IMG/VR virus record: IMGVR_UViG_3300042525_000303 | Span: 1-38,749 of that record | DNA: 38,749 nt | Source: a virus | Direction: 5' to 3' (one strand) | Shown: positions 24,075 through 32,462 of the stretch, in pieces | How the letters are laid out: the number at the start of each line of letters is the position of its first letter | How positions within the stretch are numbered: the first letter of the stretch is position 1 | Notes under the pieces: generated by a model | What the model was told of the DNA's origin: nothing | The model's database searches: none | Seen by the model: the letters and a program-made list of their open reading frames with translations, nothing else | Position numbers and translations under genes: made by a program

Positions 24075-24451
24075 ACCTAGACCTACAAAAAGATGAGGAG
24101 ATTCTAAACAAGGCACTCGACAAATCCTTTGTCATAAACGAGAGAATGTTTAAGGGAAGCAAGGTTGGCAAGTTCACTCTGGGCACACGAATTGTAATGA
24201 ACCAGATTCGTGAGGAGGCAGACACTACAGAGTTCTTTATTTGGTCTAGCCTATATTGCCTAACTCACCCAAGGTCTGAGTTAGTGAAATTGGCTTGGGA
24301 CAAGGCCAAGTTTAGGGAGTCGGTTCTGAATTGGTCTGATGAATTTAATGAGGCTGATTTTATTGAGGGAGTTAAAATTGTAGACGAAATCTTTTCTGAA
24401 ATTGCAGAGGCTCGTGTTCAGACCAATGGAGGGAACGACTCCCCAAAATAG
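24071..24451 (+). CDS. Tail assembly chaperone, short form (gpG-like)
   Basis: This 126-residue acidic helical protein is rich in Glu, Asp and Lys (MNLDLQKDEEILNKALDKSF). It lies between the tube genes and the tape measure, exactly where lambda has gpG. The last codons are CCA AAA before TAG and form a slippery heptamer. The short form would bind the tape measure and keep it soluble until the tube polymerises. Confidence rests on position, size and the frameshift site. Confidence 0.7.
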   Translation: MNLDLQKDEEILNKALDKSFVINERMFKGSKVGKFTLGTRIVMNQIREEADTTEFFIWSSLYCLTHPRSELVKLAWDKAKFRESVLNWSDEFNEADFIEGVKIVDEIFSEIAEARVQTNGGNDSPK

Positions 24452-24654
24452 TACAGCCAGCCGGGATTGCTTCGTCCGTCTGGCTATTTGCAAAGGAGTT
24501 CGGGTGGACAGCAGAGCAAGTATTGTGGGAGATGGCAGAAGTGCAACTTGTTCAGCTAGAACACGCTATGCTTGTCAATCGTGGAATTGATGTCAGAAGG
24601 CATAACTCTAACGCAGTAAATATAATTGATGATATTCTTGACGATAGACAATAA
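24071..24654 (+). CDS. Tail assembly chaperone, long -1 frameshift form (gpGT-like)
   Basis: A -1 slip at CCCAAAA (24442-24448) would move ribosomes into a 68-codon open frame that starts with ATA at 24448 and ends with TAA at 24652-24654, giving a 194-residue fusion. The extension reads IVQPAGIASSVWLFAKEF, then WEMAEVQLVQLEHAMLVNR, and is helical like lambda gpT. The T-like part has no good start codon or ribosome site of its own, so frameshifting is the simplest route to its expression. In lambda the long form recruits tube subunits onto the tape measure. Confidence 0.75.
24442..24485 (+). promoter_or_regulatory. Programmed -1 ribosomal frameshift signal
   Basis: The slippery heptamer C-CCA-AAA (24442-24448) is followed by a 6-base spacer. 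A hairpin follows: AGCCAG (24455-24460) pairs with CTGGCT (24480-24485), with an inner CGG/CCG pair (24462-24464 with 24476-24478) across a 1x1 mismatch. Heptamer, spacer and stem have the geometry of classical -1 sites. The zero-frame stop TAG overlaps the spacer. Confidence 0.78.
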
Positions 24655-24658
24655 ATTT

Positions 24659-25360
24659 ATGGCTAATGTATTTAAGTTGGATACTAGGGATTTCAATAGA
24701 ACTATCGATAAGTATATTGAATTGCGTAATGCTGATTTTCTAACAGAAGTTAATAGGAGAGCCGCCAACATTATTATGAAGGCGATGCAAGAAACAAAGG
24801 TTACAAACCCATTGAGAATTGAGGCCGACTTAAAAGCAACCGTGCAATCTTTTAAGAGTCCAAGGCAATTAAAAACAGGTAAAGAATCCAAAAGGAAAAA
24901 ATTTAAGCCCTTCTACAAGGGAACACCAGTAGGCTATAAAATTTTTAATTGGAGAAGAAAGAATAGGCCATTAAGCCTTCGTAAGCACTTGAGAGGAAAG
25001 GGGATTGCTTGGGAGCAAATGGGAACGCAATTCGATCTATTTGTTAAAGCAACAAAAAGCTCTGTGGCATATATAAAGGCGGGATGGTTGCCAGCACTTA
25101 ACAGATATAAGCAACAAGGAATCAAAATTAAATCTGATATTAAAAGAGAGCCAAGTCCTCAAACTTCGGCAGGGAAGGGATATGCCATACCAGCACAAAG
25201 AGTTGGAGATTTTCTCAAGACAACATTTGCAAATGCCGCAAATGGGGTTGGGAAAATTGGTGTACCGGCTTTGGCAAGAGCCTTTAATCGTGAAGAGCAA
25301 GATATGAAAGGCAAGATACTCGAAATGGAGCAGGAGAGGCTTAACAAGCTCCGAAGGTAA
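24659..25360 (+). CDS. Hypothetical basic tail protein, 233 aa
   Basis: I placed the start at the ATG at 24659; an upstream ATG at 24626 would add 11 residues that overlay the frameshift product. The protein is rich in Lys, Arg and Asn. An N-terminal helical region (MANVFKLDTRDFNRTIDKYI) leads into a basic middle with FNWRRKNRPLSL, and a C-terminal helical part with KILEMEQERLNKL. Its place between the chaperone and the tape measure suggests tail completion or an HK97 gp10-like minor role, but I do not recognise the family. Confidence 0.5.
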   Translation: MANVFKLDTRDFNRTIDKYIELRNADFLTEVNRRAANIIMKAMQETKVTNPLRIEADLKATVQSFKSPRQLKTGKESKRKKFKPFYKGTPVGYKIFNWRRKNRPLSLRKHLRGKGIAWEQMGTQFDLFVKATKSSVAYIKAGWLPALNRYKQQGIKIKSDIKREPSPQTSAGKGYAIPAQRVGDFLKTTFANAANGVGKIGVPALARAFNREEQDMKGKILEMEQERLNKLRR

Positions 25361-25361
25361 T

Positions 25362-26657
25362 ATGAGCTTCACCTTGGTTGGCGAGATTAATATTGACGGA
25401 CGCAAGGGTACGATTGCATTAAAAAATATCCAGAGAGAGGCCAACAAGACATCTGATACATTCCGTAGGGCTGGCGGGAATACTGAGCGACTAGGGAAAA
25501 GCCTCTTGTCCCTCGGCCTTAATGCTGGCAAGGCTGGTTCATCCCTTGGCTCATTGGCTCGATTGGGTACTGGGGGGTTGTTTGGGGCGGCTGTCCTAGG
25601 CTCAATTAACAAATTCGGCCAAACTGTCAAGCAAGCCTCTACGGATTACTACGACTCACAGAAAGCACTTTCCTCTGCCTTTGAGACTTCTTTTAGAAGC
25701 ACAAGCGTTGAGCAAGCACAAGCTGGGTTAGAAAAGACAGAGGATACGATTGAGTCTTTGCGGGGTAAGATTACCCAGCTTGGTGCATTTGGCGGGATAT
25801 TGAAAGGCATCGAGAAGTTCACCGGGGTAAATCTTGGGGTTGGAGATACAGAGAGAGCATTGAAACAAGCCCAAGACCAACTCCTAGTCCAAGAAGAAAT
25901 TGTTAATCTTAAACAAAAAGAAGTAGACGAAATTAAAAACATTGAGAAGCAAAGCAGATCGGCCATAAACATTTCAAAGCAGACTCAAGAAACTCTAAAA
26001 TTTGTTAATGAGATGGAGGGCGGTAGGCAGATACTTGTAGACTTGGCTAAGGAAGAACTGAAACAAGCGGTTGCTTTAAGGGACGAAAATATAAAGATTC
26101 TCGACACGCTTATTGCATCTAATCGTGAGGGGAACAATAAGGAACAAATCAATGCACGAAACATAAAATCTGCTGAACTAGAACTTCAAATATACAAATC
26201 ACAAAACAATGTGATTAGGGCACAGAAGGCAGAGAGGGCGGCAGATGCAAAGCGATCACAAGAGGCTGGCGGTGGTTTGTTGGGTGCAAGCAGGGCAGGG
26301 CAACAAGCCCTTGATGTGGCAAGGAAAGTAAGGGCTAGAGAGGTCAAGAAGGAAGATTTTAGAACACAAGACCAAGTATTTGAAAGGATGAAAACAGAGG
26401 AAAACATTAAGCGTAAGGCCAAGGGGTTGCCCCCAGTAACATCCCAGCAGATGAGGGAACAAGTGGCCGCACAACAAGCCGCAGGAGAGATGCCCTTATT
26501 ATCTGAAAAACTTGGAGCGATGCAGGGCGGGACACCCGCAAGTCAGATCGCCGCAGAAAAAGCAAAGGGCGGTGGTGGGGCAGATATGCAAAAATCTCTA
26601 CTAGAAGCAATTAAGGCATTATCAGATAAGCTCCCAGCCGCAGTAGCAACTGGATAA
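25362..26657 (+). CDS. Tape measure protein (short)
   Basis: This 431-residue protein is mostly long helices with heptad and Gln/Lys/Glu-rich coiled-coil stretches (for example ALKQAQDQLLVQEEIVNLKQ). A small Gly/Leu-rich region near residues 55-90 (GSLARLGTGGLFGAAVLG) may be the membrane-active segment that is ejected. It lies after the chaperone and before distal tail genes, the standard place. Tape measures set tail length at roughly 0.15 nm per residue, so a short tail of about 60-70 nm is expected. No lysozyme or peptidase motif is visible. Confidence 0.7.
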   Translation: MSFTLVGEINIDGRKGTIALKNIQREANKTSDTFRRAGGNTERLGKSLLSLGLNAGKAGSSLGSLARLGTGGLFGAAVLGSINKFGQTVKQASTDYYDSQKALSSAFETSFRSTSVEQAQAGLEKTEDTIESLRGKITQLGAFGGILKGIEKFTGVNLGVGDTERALKQAQDQLLVQEEIVNLKQKEVDEIKNIEKQSRSAINISKQTQETLKFVNEMEGGRQILVDLAKEELKQAVALRDENIKILDTLIASNREGNNKEQINARNIKSAELELQIYKSQNNVIRAQKAERAADAKRSQEAGGGLLGASRAGQQALDVARKVRAREVKKEDFRTQDQVFERMKTEENIKRKAKGLPPVTSQQMREQVAAQQAAGEMPLLSEKLGAMQGGTPASQIAAEKAKGGGGADMQKSLLEAIKALSDKLPAAVATG

Positions 26658-26662
26658 AATAT

Positions 26663-27325
26663 ATGGCAACAACTATTATCTCCAACATTTCCTCATTCGA
26701 TTACGAGCCAGACATTACGACAGACAATGGCCGTGATGGGATTACAGCTTTTCAATTTTCTGTTGTCGGTTCGTTTTCTGCACTCAATTCCAACTTCTCT
26801 TTAGATCAAGTATTGGTTGGAGTTCCAGATCAACCACCCGGAAACTTCCGTGTTGTTCGTAGAAATATGAGTCACATAGCTGGGGATACAACAGATGGAC
26901 TTTATAGGCTTCAAGTATCGGCAGAGGGCGGGACTGGGGATAATTCTCTTTTTATCCTAGAAACCAGCTATCAATACCAAAAGGAGATTGTTAGTGGGTT
27001 TGTTCAAACAATACAGCAAGATATTTCTGTTAATTATATTTGTGAATGGTTATCCCCCACAGTCACAATCACAACTAATAGCCAAACCGAAGATGTCACA
27101 GCAGTTCAAGATAGGGTTCGGGGTCTTGTTGCAAGCCAGCAAGTGCAGATTATTAGGAATAAGCCAGATCGAAGTGCGGTTATCGGCACAGTTCAATATC
27201 CAGTATTTGGGCCGGGCATAGATGTGAATGCAATCAACATCGTGGGTTCATCAGTTGAAACCGCTGGTGGATTGTTTAGGGTTAGGGCATCGGCCACTAA
27301 AGGCCAAATGCAGTTATCTCTATGA
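26663..27325 (+). CDS. Distal/minor tail protein
   Basis: This 220-residue beta-rich protein starts MATTIISNISSFDYEPDITT and contains ITAFQFSVVGSFSALNSNFS plus several short strands. It directly follows the tape measure, where siphophages encode the distal tail (Dit) or minor tail proteins that cap the tube. No signature motif of a named family is visible, so the role rests on position. The stop overlaps the next ATG. Confidence 0.5.
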   Translation: MATTIISNISSFDYEPDITTDNGRDGITAFQFSVVGSFSALNSNFSLDQVLVGVPDQPPGNFRVVRRNMSHIAGDTTDGLYRLQVSAEGGTGDNSLFILETSYQYQKEIVSGFVQTIQQDISVNYICEWLSPTVTITTNSQTEDVTAVQDRVRGLVASQQVQIIRNKPDRSAVIGTVQYPVFGPGIDVNAINIVGSSVETAGGLFRVRASATKGQMQLSL

Positions 27326-27597
27326 GATCGGGAACTGGAAGTTCTTTTTCTAAAGTTCCAGTATTAGCTGATACTGGGCTAATAACAAAAACCTACCTAC
27401 ACGACCTAGAGGCGGCAGTAAAGCAACGAACCCCAGTAGCAGGGGCGAATATCGATATTAAGGTAACTGATGGGAGCTATGTAATATCGGCAACGGCGGG
27501 TGCTTTGGTTGGGGGGGGTGTGGCTGGATTTAGAGAGATAACTCTGACTGTCTGCTCTAACGGAACACCCGCCACAATCACGGTCTTGGGCAAGTAA
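27322..27597 (+). CDS. Hypothetical minor tail protein, 91 aa
   Basis: This short beta-rich protein has a Ser/Lys N-terminus, a helix (KTYLHDLEAAVKQRTPVA) and a Gly-rich C-terminal part (VISATAGALVGGGVAGFREI). Its position between a distal tail protein and the large fibre protein suggests a connector or fibre-base role. The overlap with the preceding gene supports its being a real gene. The stop TAA is followed at once by TTGACA. Confidence 0.5.
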   Translation: MRSGTGSSFSKVPVLADTGLITKTYLHDLEAAVKQRTPVAGANIDIKVTDGSYVISATAGALVGGGVAGFREITLTVCSNGTPATITVLGK

Positions 27598-27618
27598 TTG
27601 ACAAGGGCATAGACTAAA

Positions 27619-30600
27619 GTGAACGCTCAAGAGCTATTTCTGGATGTATCTAGTGGCAGATTCTTGGATGGTGAGAGTGCTATTCCAACCATTAAGCCTT
27701 CATTCTTTTCTGATGAACAAAAGAGAGTCAATATTTCTGTATTAAAAGTAAAAAATAATAAAGTTTCTTCTGTAACACCATCACCAGACAGCAAGTTTAG
27801 GTTTAGGCTTGGAACGACTACCTTAAAACTTGCGGATGCAACAAGTGTTACCAGCACTCCTCCGACCTTGTTCACGGCAGTTGGAACGGTATCAACTCTT
27901 TCTTCTTTGCAAGCAAAGGGGCAATCTACAATAGTCACATATTCACCAACTACAGCAACCCTAGAGGCTATTGTCGTTACCTTCCCCGTTGTTACTGGAA
28001 CATTTCAAGCAAAGATTGATTATACCGCACCAGTTACAGCCACGATTACTGCGGGCATTTCATCGGTAACATTACCGACAACATTTAGGTCTGTAAAAAC
28101 AATACCAGTTCCATCAGATTTCTTGCCAAAGTATAGAGACAATGTTGTTTTAACTTTTACTACCCTTCTCAATTCACCTGTCACAGCAACATTTTCTGCA
28201 ACAATTTCTGGTGGAACGGTTACAACTATATCCATAATCAATGATGGGTTTGGTTATTTGAATGGACAATATGGGCTTTCATTTTCTGGCGGCTCTCCAT
28301 CGAGTGTTGCTTCAGCATTTGCGGTTGCCTCTGGCGGCGAGATTTTATCAGTAACGATTGAAAGTGGTGGAAGCGGTTATTCATCAGCTCCAGCGGTAAC
28401 TATGTTTCTGCCAGCAAAACAAGTCACTCAAATTATTCCAAGCAATTTGATTTCTTCTGGTGGGGTTACTGGCACAATTTTCAAGTGGGGTCAGTCTGTA
28501 TCCACATCATCAAGAGTTGAGTTGAATTTCTCTGCACTAGACAATGTTTCTACCCCCACAACCAATTCAGTTCCATCAGCATTTCTTACATATATTGAGC
28601 CATTTGATTCGGATTTTGGTAAGTGGAAATTAAATTTTGTGAGTGGTGGTTACGGATATTCTCAAGTCCCAACAACAACTCACGATCCCGCCTTTATGAT
28701 TTCAAGGGGCTTTTCTTATAATGTGGCAGGAGCATCGGCAGGATTGGCCGCAGATTATTCTCGTGGAGAGGTTTTTTTCGCATCATCAGAATCAAGTAGT
28801 TATAGCACAACAACAAGGTCTGTTGTAGTAATCAATGGTGGAATGTTGCCAGCACAAAGAGGTTTTGGGGATGACCGCCCCTTGTGGTCTCTTGGTTCTC
28901 TTTACCCTACTTTTGCCACCGAGGGCGGCTATCGTTTAGCGTCAGTAGAAAGCATACAAGCCTTAGGCTTTGCAAAAGAGGTCCTACAATCTCCAGCACC
29001 ATCAGCCCTAGTTGGGGCAAGCAAGTTTATTGGCATTCCCGCTAGGAACAAAAGAAAGAGAGCCTCTGTAAGAGACACCGCAATTAATTACGACAGCTTT
29101 CCATTTGTTCCAATTACTAATTCTAATAAAGAAAATCAATCCTACTATGTTGTTGCTGACCCGCAGACATATTCTCCAACTAAATATGCTATTGGAATAG
29201 TTGAATATGCTCCTTTAGACACAACCGTGCAAGTCAATCAGTACTATGCCGATAGGAAAGTAATCTCATCTTATGGTGGTGGAGTATTCAATCCAACAAT
29301 TACTTGGCTAGACTTTGGCGAAGGATATACAGATAAATCAGCTATATCGCTTGTTCCAATATCTAGCCTTGAAAATAATCGCATCTTTTCACAGCAATTT
29401 AATTCGCCTGTTTCCGTTGTTACAGGAAAAAGCTACGGATTCTACCCAAGTGCATTTTCAAAGTTTCCAACGATAGTTACTGCATTTGAAGGCAATCAAG
29501 TGTCCTACAATGTAAGTGACGGCGGGCTAGGCTTCAACAATAGCGGCCTAATTAGGTTTGATGGTCAGTCTGTAACTGGAGGGGTTACGGTTGTTTCTCT
29601 TACAAACATTCCTCAAAACTATATTGATGGAGAGTATGACTGCACGGTTGCAACATCTCCATCTGGAAACACAGCCAAGGTATCAATTTATGTAAGCGGA
29701 GGTTCGGTTGTTCCATTTATTAAGGATACTGGATTTGGTTATTCAACTGCACCAATCGTCACCGCACCATCCCCTAATAAGGAGTCTGGGCAAATTACCG
29801 ACATCGTTGTTATTACAAGACCACAAGGATACTCGCTCGACACATTACAATATCTTTCGATTGCCAATTCTTCTGTATGCGGAGGTAATGCAGTAGCCTA
29901 TTTCACCACAAATTCCGATAACATTACCTCGGTGTTTATTGATAATCCCGGCTATGGATACCAGTCTGTTCCCTTAGTTACTGCCCCATCCCCAGACTTG
30001 GCCTCAAAAAATGGATTCATAAGCTCGATCAATTTAACCAATCAGCCCAAGGGATATATTGTTGGGCAAGAGTACGATCTTCAAATTCAGAACAGCCCAA
30101 CTGTTAGCGGTTCTGCGGTTGCCAAGCTCATTCGTTCAGATGAAACTAGATTTGATGTGTCTATTATTAACTCTGGATATGGCTACACCTCTGCCCCAGT
30201 AATTACAGCCCCAGCACCAGACGCACCGCAAGGGATATTGAACATTGTTTCCGTGACCACGCTAGGCCGAGGCTACGCACCCGGAACATATAACTGCACC
30301 GTGGACAAAGCCCCGGGTGGAGAGACAACGGCCATCGTTAATTTTATTTCTGAATCTCCAAAGGTGGGAAGGTTTGAGGTTGTTGATGCTGGCAGGGGTT
30401 ATGTGGTTGCTCCCGCAGTTGTTGTTCCTACGCCAGCGGGAAATGTGTTGAATCAAATCACCATATCTTGCCAAGGCAATTACTACATCAACAACACGGC
30501 TAATTTTGTTATTTCTGATGGCTCTGGACAGGGGCAAGAAACTGGAAGCTCAATCCTTGATTCTGGAAAGATACTTGGGGTTAATGTTCTTAATGGTGGA

Positions 30601-30837
30601 TATGGATTTACAAATAATCCAACGATTGTGTTCACGCCCCCAACCGCACCAGTTGTTGCAACTATCCCAGAATATGTAATCCAAGGCGATCTAAACATTA
30701 CCACGGCCTCGGCCAACGCCATCCTATCCACAGCCACCCAAAGAGACATTCTTATGGAAGTCTATGAGACGGACGGAACGAATGAACAAGTAGTGGCTCA
30801 AGCCACAGTCAGTCTAGCCAAGCGAGTTTTAGAATAG
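27619..30837 (+). CDS. Large tail fibre/host-recognition protein with GYG-x-P-x-V repeats
   Basis: This 1072-residue protein has a GTG start. The first part is beta-rich and Ser/Thr-heavy. From about residue 200 it carries repeated blocks built on a G-Y-G/S-x-x-x-P-x-V-T-x-P pattern (SGGSGYSSAPAVT, GFGYSTAPIVTAPSP, GYGYQSVPLVTAPSP, GYGYTSAPVITAPAP, GRGYVVAPAVVVPTP, GYGFTNNPTIVFTPP), spaced about 60-70 residues apart in the C-terminal half. Similar phrases occur in phage fibre and baseplate proteins. The fold is probably a chain of small beta domains. It is the largest tail-tip protein and likely binds the host surface. Confidence 0.7.
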   Translation: MNAQELFLDVSSGRFLDGESAIPTIKPSFFSDEQKRVNISVLKVKNNKVSSVTPSPDSKFRFRLGTTTLKLADATSVTSTPPTLFTAVGTVSTLSSLQAKGQSTIVTYSPTTATLEAIVVTFPVVTGTFQAKIDYTAPVTATITAGISSVTLPTTFRSVKTIPVPSDFLPKYRDNVVLTFTTLLNSPVTATFSATISGGTVTTISIINDGFGYLNGQYGLSFSGGSPSSVASAFAVASGGEILSVTIESGGSGYSSAPAVTMFLPAKQVTQIIPSNLISSGGVTGTIFKWGQSVSTSSRVELNFSALDNVSTPTTNSVPSAFLTYIEPFDSDFGKWKLNFVSGGYGYSQVPTTTHDPAFMISRGFSYNVAGASAGLAADYSRGEVFFASSESSSYSTTTRSVVVINGGMLPAQRGFGDDRPLWSLGSLYPTFATEGGYRLASVESIQALGFAKEVLQSPAPSALVGASKFIGIPARNKRKRASVRDTAINYDSFPFVPITNSNKENQSYYVVADPQTYSPTKYAIGIVEYAPLDTTVQVNQYYADRKVISSYGGGVFNPTITWLDFGEGYTDKSAISLVPISSLENNRIFSQQFNSPVSVVTGKSYGFYPSAFSKFPTIVTAFEGNQVSYNVSDGGLGFNNSGLIRFDGQSVTGGVTVVSLTNIPQNYIDGEYDCTVATSPSGNTAKVSIYVSGGSVVPFIKDTGFGYSTAPIVTAPSPNKESGQITDIVVITRPQGYSLDTLQYLSIANSSVCGGNAVAYFTTNSDNITSVFIDNPGYGYQSVPLVTAPSPDLASKNGFISSINLTNQPKGYIVGQEYDLQIQNSPTVSGSAVAKLIRSDETRFDVSIINSGYGYTSAPVITAPAPDAPQGILNIVSVTTLGRGYAPGTYNCTVDKAPGGETTAIVNFISESPKVGRFEVVDAGRGYVVAPAVVVPTPAGNVLNQITISCQGNYYINNTANFVISDGSGQGQETGSSILDSGKILGVNVLNGGYGFTNNPTIVFTPPTAPVVATIPEYVIQGDLNITTASANAILSTATQRDILMEVYETDGTNEQVVAQATVSLAKRVLE

Positions 30838-30867
30838 CCTTGGGGCTAATGCCCTAAAGAAATCCTT

Positions 30868-31392
30868 ATGGCTAAAGTCCTACACGCTAGTTACAGCGGT
30901 TATTTTCCTTATTGTATTTTGCCATATCAAGAATCAGTATTCTTTCCATTTGTATCTAGGGTTAGCTTGACTCAAGCGATGAGTCTGTTTTGGAGAGTCA
31001 AGAAGATGCGTATTTCTGGGACTTATCAAACTCCTCCACCAAATCAAGAAACTCGAAGCTGGGAGATGATCGCCGAGTCAGCCGCTAACGATGAGTCTAA
31101 ACTTGTATGCAACCCGGGTATTGTAATTACATCTACCCATAACATAGTAAGCCAACCCGCCCCGCCAGCTTTTGGATTTACTGATTATGTCCAATCTTCG
31201 GGTGGTTTATTTGTCGCACCATTCGTAATTTCTGGATACTTTGCAGACACACAAGAGGAAGGTTTTAGTTATACCAATCCCGCACAAAGCGGCACAAAGA
31301 CGCTTTCCATAGAGGGAACAACACTAACCGGGGAGGATGCTGGGACTGGGACACAACTAGAAGTTTTAGAGTATTGGCAATACAACCCTTGA
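30868..31392 (+). CDS. Hypothetical tail-tip protein, 174 aa
   Basis: This 174-residue protein is aromatic and Ser/Pro-rich (SYSGYFPYCILPYQESVFFP at the N-terminus) with no recognised motif. It follows the fibre gene and precedes the lysis cassette, so it may be a fibre-associated tip or fibre-assembly protein. AAATCCTT directly precedes the ATG, as at 23688. No function is assigned. Confidence 0.5.
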   Translation: MAKVLHASYSGYFPYCILPYQESVFFPFVSRVSLTQAMSLFWRVKKMRISGTYQTPPPNQETRSWEMIAESAANDESKLVCNPGIVITSTHNIVSQPAPPAFGFTDYVQSSGGLFVAPFVISGYFADTQEEGFSYTNPAQSGTKTLSIEGTTLTGEDAGTGTQLEVLEYWQYNP

Positions 31393-31408
31393 CACCCCCT
31401 CCCTTATT

Positions 31409-31579
31409 ATGGAACAAATCTTAAGCTTCGTTCAGTCTCAAGATGTGTTTGCTTGGGTGGGTGCTTTGGTTGCCCTTCTCTCTGCCGTGATTGCAATCGC
31501 CTCTCTTATCCCCGGTGACGAGCCAGAGAATACCTTGCAGAAGGTTGTGGATTTCTTGTCCAAGTTTTCTAGGAAATAA
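31409..31579 (+). CDS. Small membrane protein, possible holin
   Basis: This 56-residue frame was found by inspection. A single transmembrane helix (VFAWVGALVALLSAVIAIAS) has a short N-terminal segment before it and a charged C-terminal helix (TLQKVVDFLSKFSRK). It is the first gene of the cassette that ends with the endolysin. One-span, class III-like holins have this size. The role is inferred from context. TTGACA lies 20 bases before the ATG. Confidence 0.5.
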   Translation: MEQILSFVQSQDVFAWVGALVALLSAVIAIASLIPGDEPENTLQKVVDFLSKFSRK

Positions 31580-31582
31580 AAG

Positions 31583-31744
31583 ATGTGGGAGGCCATTCTC
31601 GCCTCGCTTGCTGGTGTAATTGGAATCATCGCTTGGTGGACAAAAAATCGTGCAAAGACCCGCAAGGAAAGAGACGATGAAGAAATTGCTTACAACCGCC
31701 GCCTCCGTGATTCGGAAGTCGATTCTTGGATTCACCGCCGCTAG
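31583..31744 (+). CDS. Small membrane protein with charged cytoplasmic tail (possible inner spanin or holin partner)
   Basis: This 53-residue protein has an N-terminal transmembrane helix (MWEAILASLAGVIGIIAWW) and a highly charged, Arg/Glu-rich tail. The 3' third overlaps the lipoprotein gene in another frame by 68 bases. The overlap of a membrane-anchored charged protein with a lipoprotein recalls the Rz/Rz1 spanin arrangement, but it is much shorter than known i-spanins. An antiholin is an alternative. Confidence 0.45.
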   Translation: MWEAILASLAGVIGIIAWWTKNRAKTRKERDDEEIAYNRRLRDSEVDSWIHRR

Positions 31745-31955
31745 TTTGATTTGTGGGTGTGCAACCACCCGCCCCTACGACATTGGGCAAACGCCACACC
31801 AAGACTCGATCTCGGACTTCATTATGCGATGGGACAAGCTCGACAGAACGAAAGCAACCCCAGAAGAATACAGACAGCTTTTTGGGCAAGCACTCAAAAC
31901 GATATCTCGACTCGTGGAGGAAAATGAAAAACTCCGAAAGAGGCTCGACCAATGA
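31677..31955 (+). CDS. Lipoprotein with C-terminal coiled coil (possible o-spanin-like)
   Basis: I chose the ATG at 31677 over one at 31620 because it gives a textbook lipoprotein signal: MKKLLTTAASVIRKSIL, then a hydrophobic stretch and LICGC (Cys lipidation site). The 92-residue product has a charged middle and a C-terminal helix (LVEENEKLRKRLDQ) that could be a short coiled coil. It lies between a membrane protein and the endolysin. The 5' part is shared out of frame with the previous gene, so codons there serve two proteins. Confidence 0.6.
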   Translation: MKKLLTTAASVIRKSILGFTAASLICGCATTRPYDIGQTPHQDSISDFIMRWDKLDRTKATPEEYRQLFGQALKTISRLVEENEKLRKRLDQ

Positions 31956-32458
31956 CGATTCGGGAGGCGGTGGAGAGGTCAAGAGGCCACATCGAAAAGT
32001 GCGAGCCTAGTTTCGGTAAGAGGGTAGGGGCTTGGTACTCCGAGTTGATGAGCAAAAAGATTCCAGTTTTGATCTATTGTTCGGTGCGTACCCCCCAAGA
32101 GCAAGAGGAGCTATACAGCCGTGGACGAACGAAGCCCGGAACCAAAGTCACAAACGCTCGCGGGATACCCCCGCAATCGCTCCACATTGACCAAGGTAAG
32201 GGGAGTCACGCAATAGACTATGTCCCCCTATCCCGCACCCCGACTGGCAATCTATTGGCCTCTTGGGACGATGACCAGACCTATTCGATCTGCCAGAAGA
32301 TAGCCGAGAAACACCAGCTCCGACATCTTGATTGGGAACAACCTCATTTAGAGGATAGCACCATCTCTGGTTGGCGGGAATTAGTCTCCCCACAAAAGCA
32401 ACAAGTGAATAATCAAAAAGTTTCTCTAGTCAGTAAGCGTCCGTGGTCTAGCAGATAA
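31952..32458 (+). CDS. Endolysin, M15-type peptidase (L-alanyl-D-glutamate/D,D-peptidase-like)
   Basis: This 168-residue protein matches the VanY/M15 peptidase layout. IYCSVRTPQEQEELYSRGRT resembles the region that precedes the zinc site. SLHIDQGKGSHAIDYVPL (residues 76-93) corresponds to the S-x-H-x-x-G-x-A-x-D motif but with extra residues between H78 and D89. WEQPHLE (H132) gives the last zinc ligand. It would cleave peptide cross-bridges of peptidoglycan. No signal peptide is seen, so it needs a holin. It follows the membrane and lipoprotein genes, overlapping by ATGA. Confidence 0.75.
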   Translation: MTIREAVERSRGHIEKCEPSFGKRVGAWYSELMSKKIPVLIYCSVRTPQEQEELYSRGRTKPGTKVTNARGIPPQSLHIDQGKGSHAIDYVPLSRTPTGNLLASWDDDQTYSICQKIAEKHQLRHLDWEQPHLEDSTISGWRELVSPQKQQVNNQKVSLVSKRPWSSR

Positions 32459-32462
32459 AAGG

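Noticed and set aside
24402-24590. Separate small gene in the chaperone region
   Set aside because: It runs in the wrong frame. The -1 frame continuing from the slippery heptamer gives a better, longer and family-consistent product.
30840-30857. Hairpin GGGGCTAATGCCCT as terminator
   Set aside because: The stem is four or five base pairs and is not followed by a T tract.
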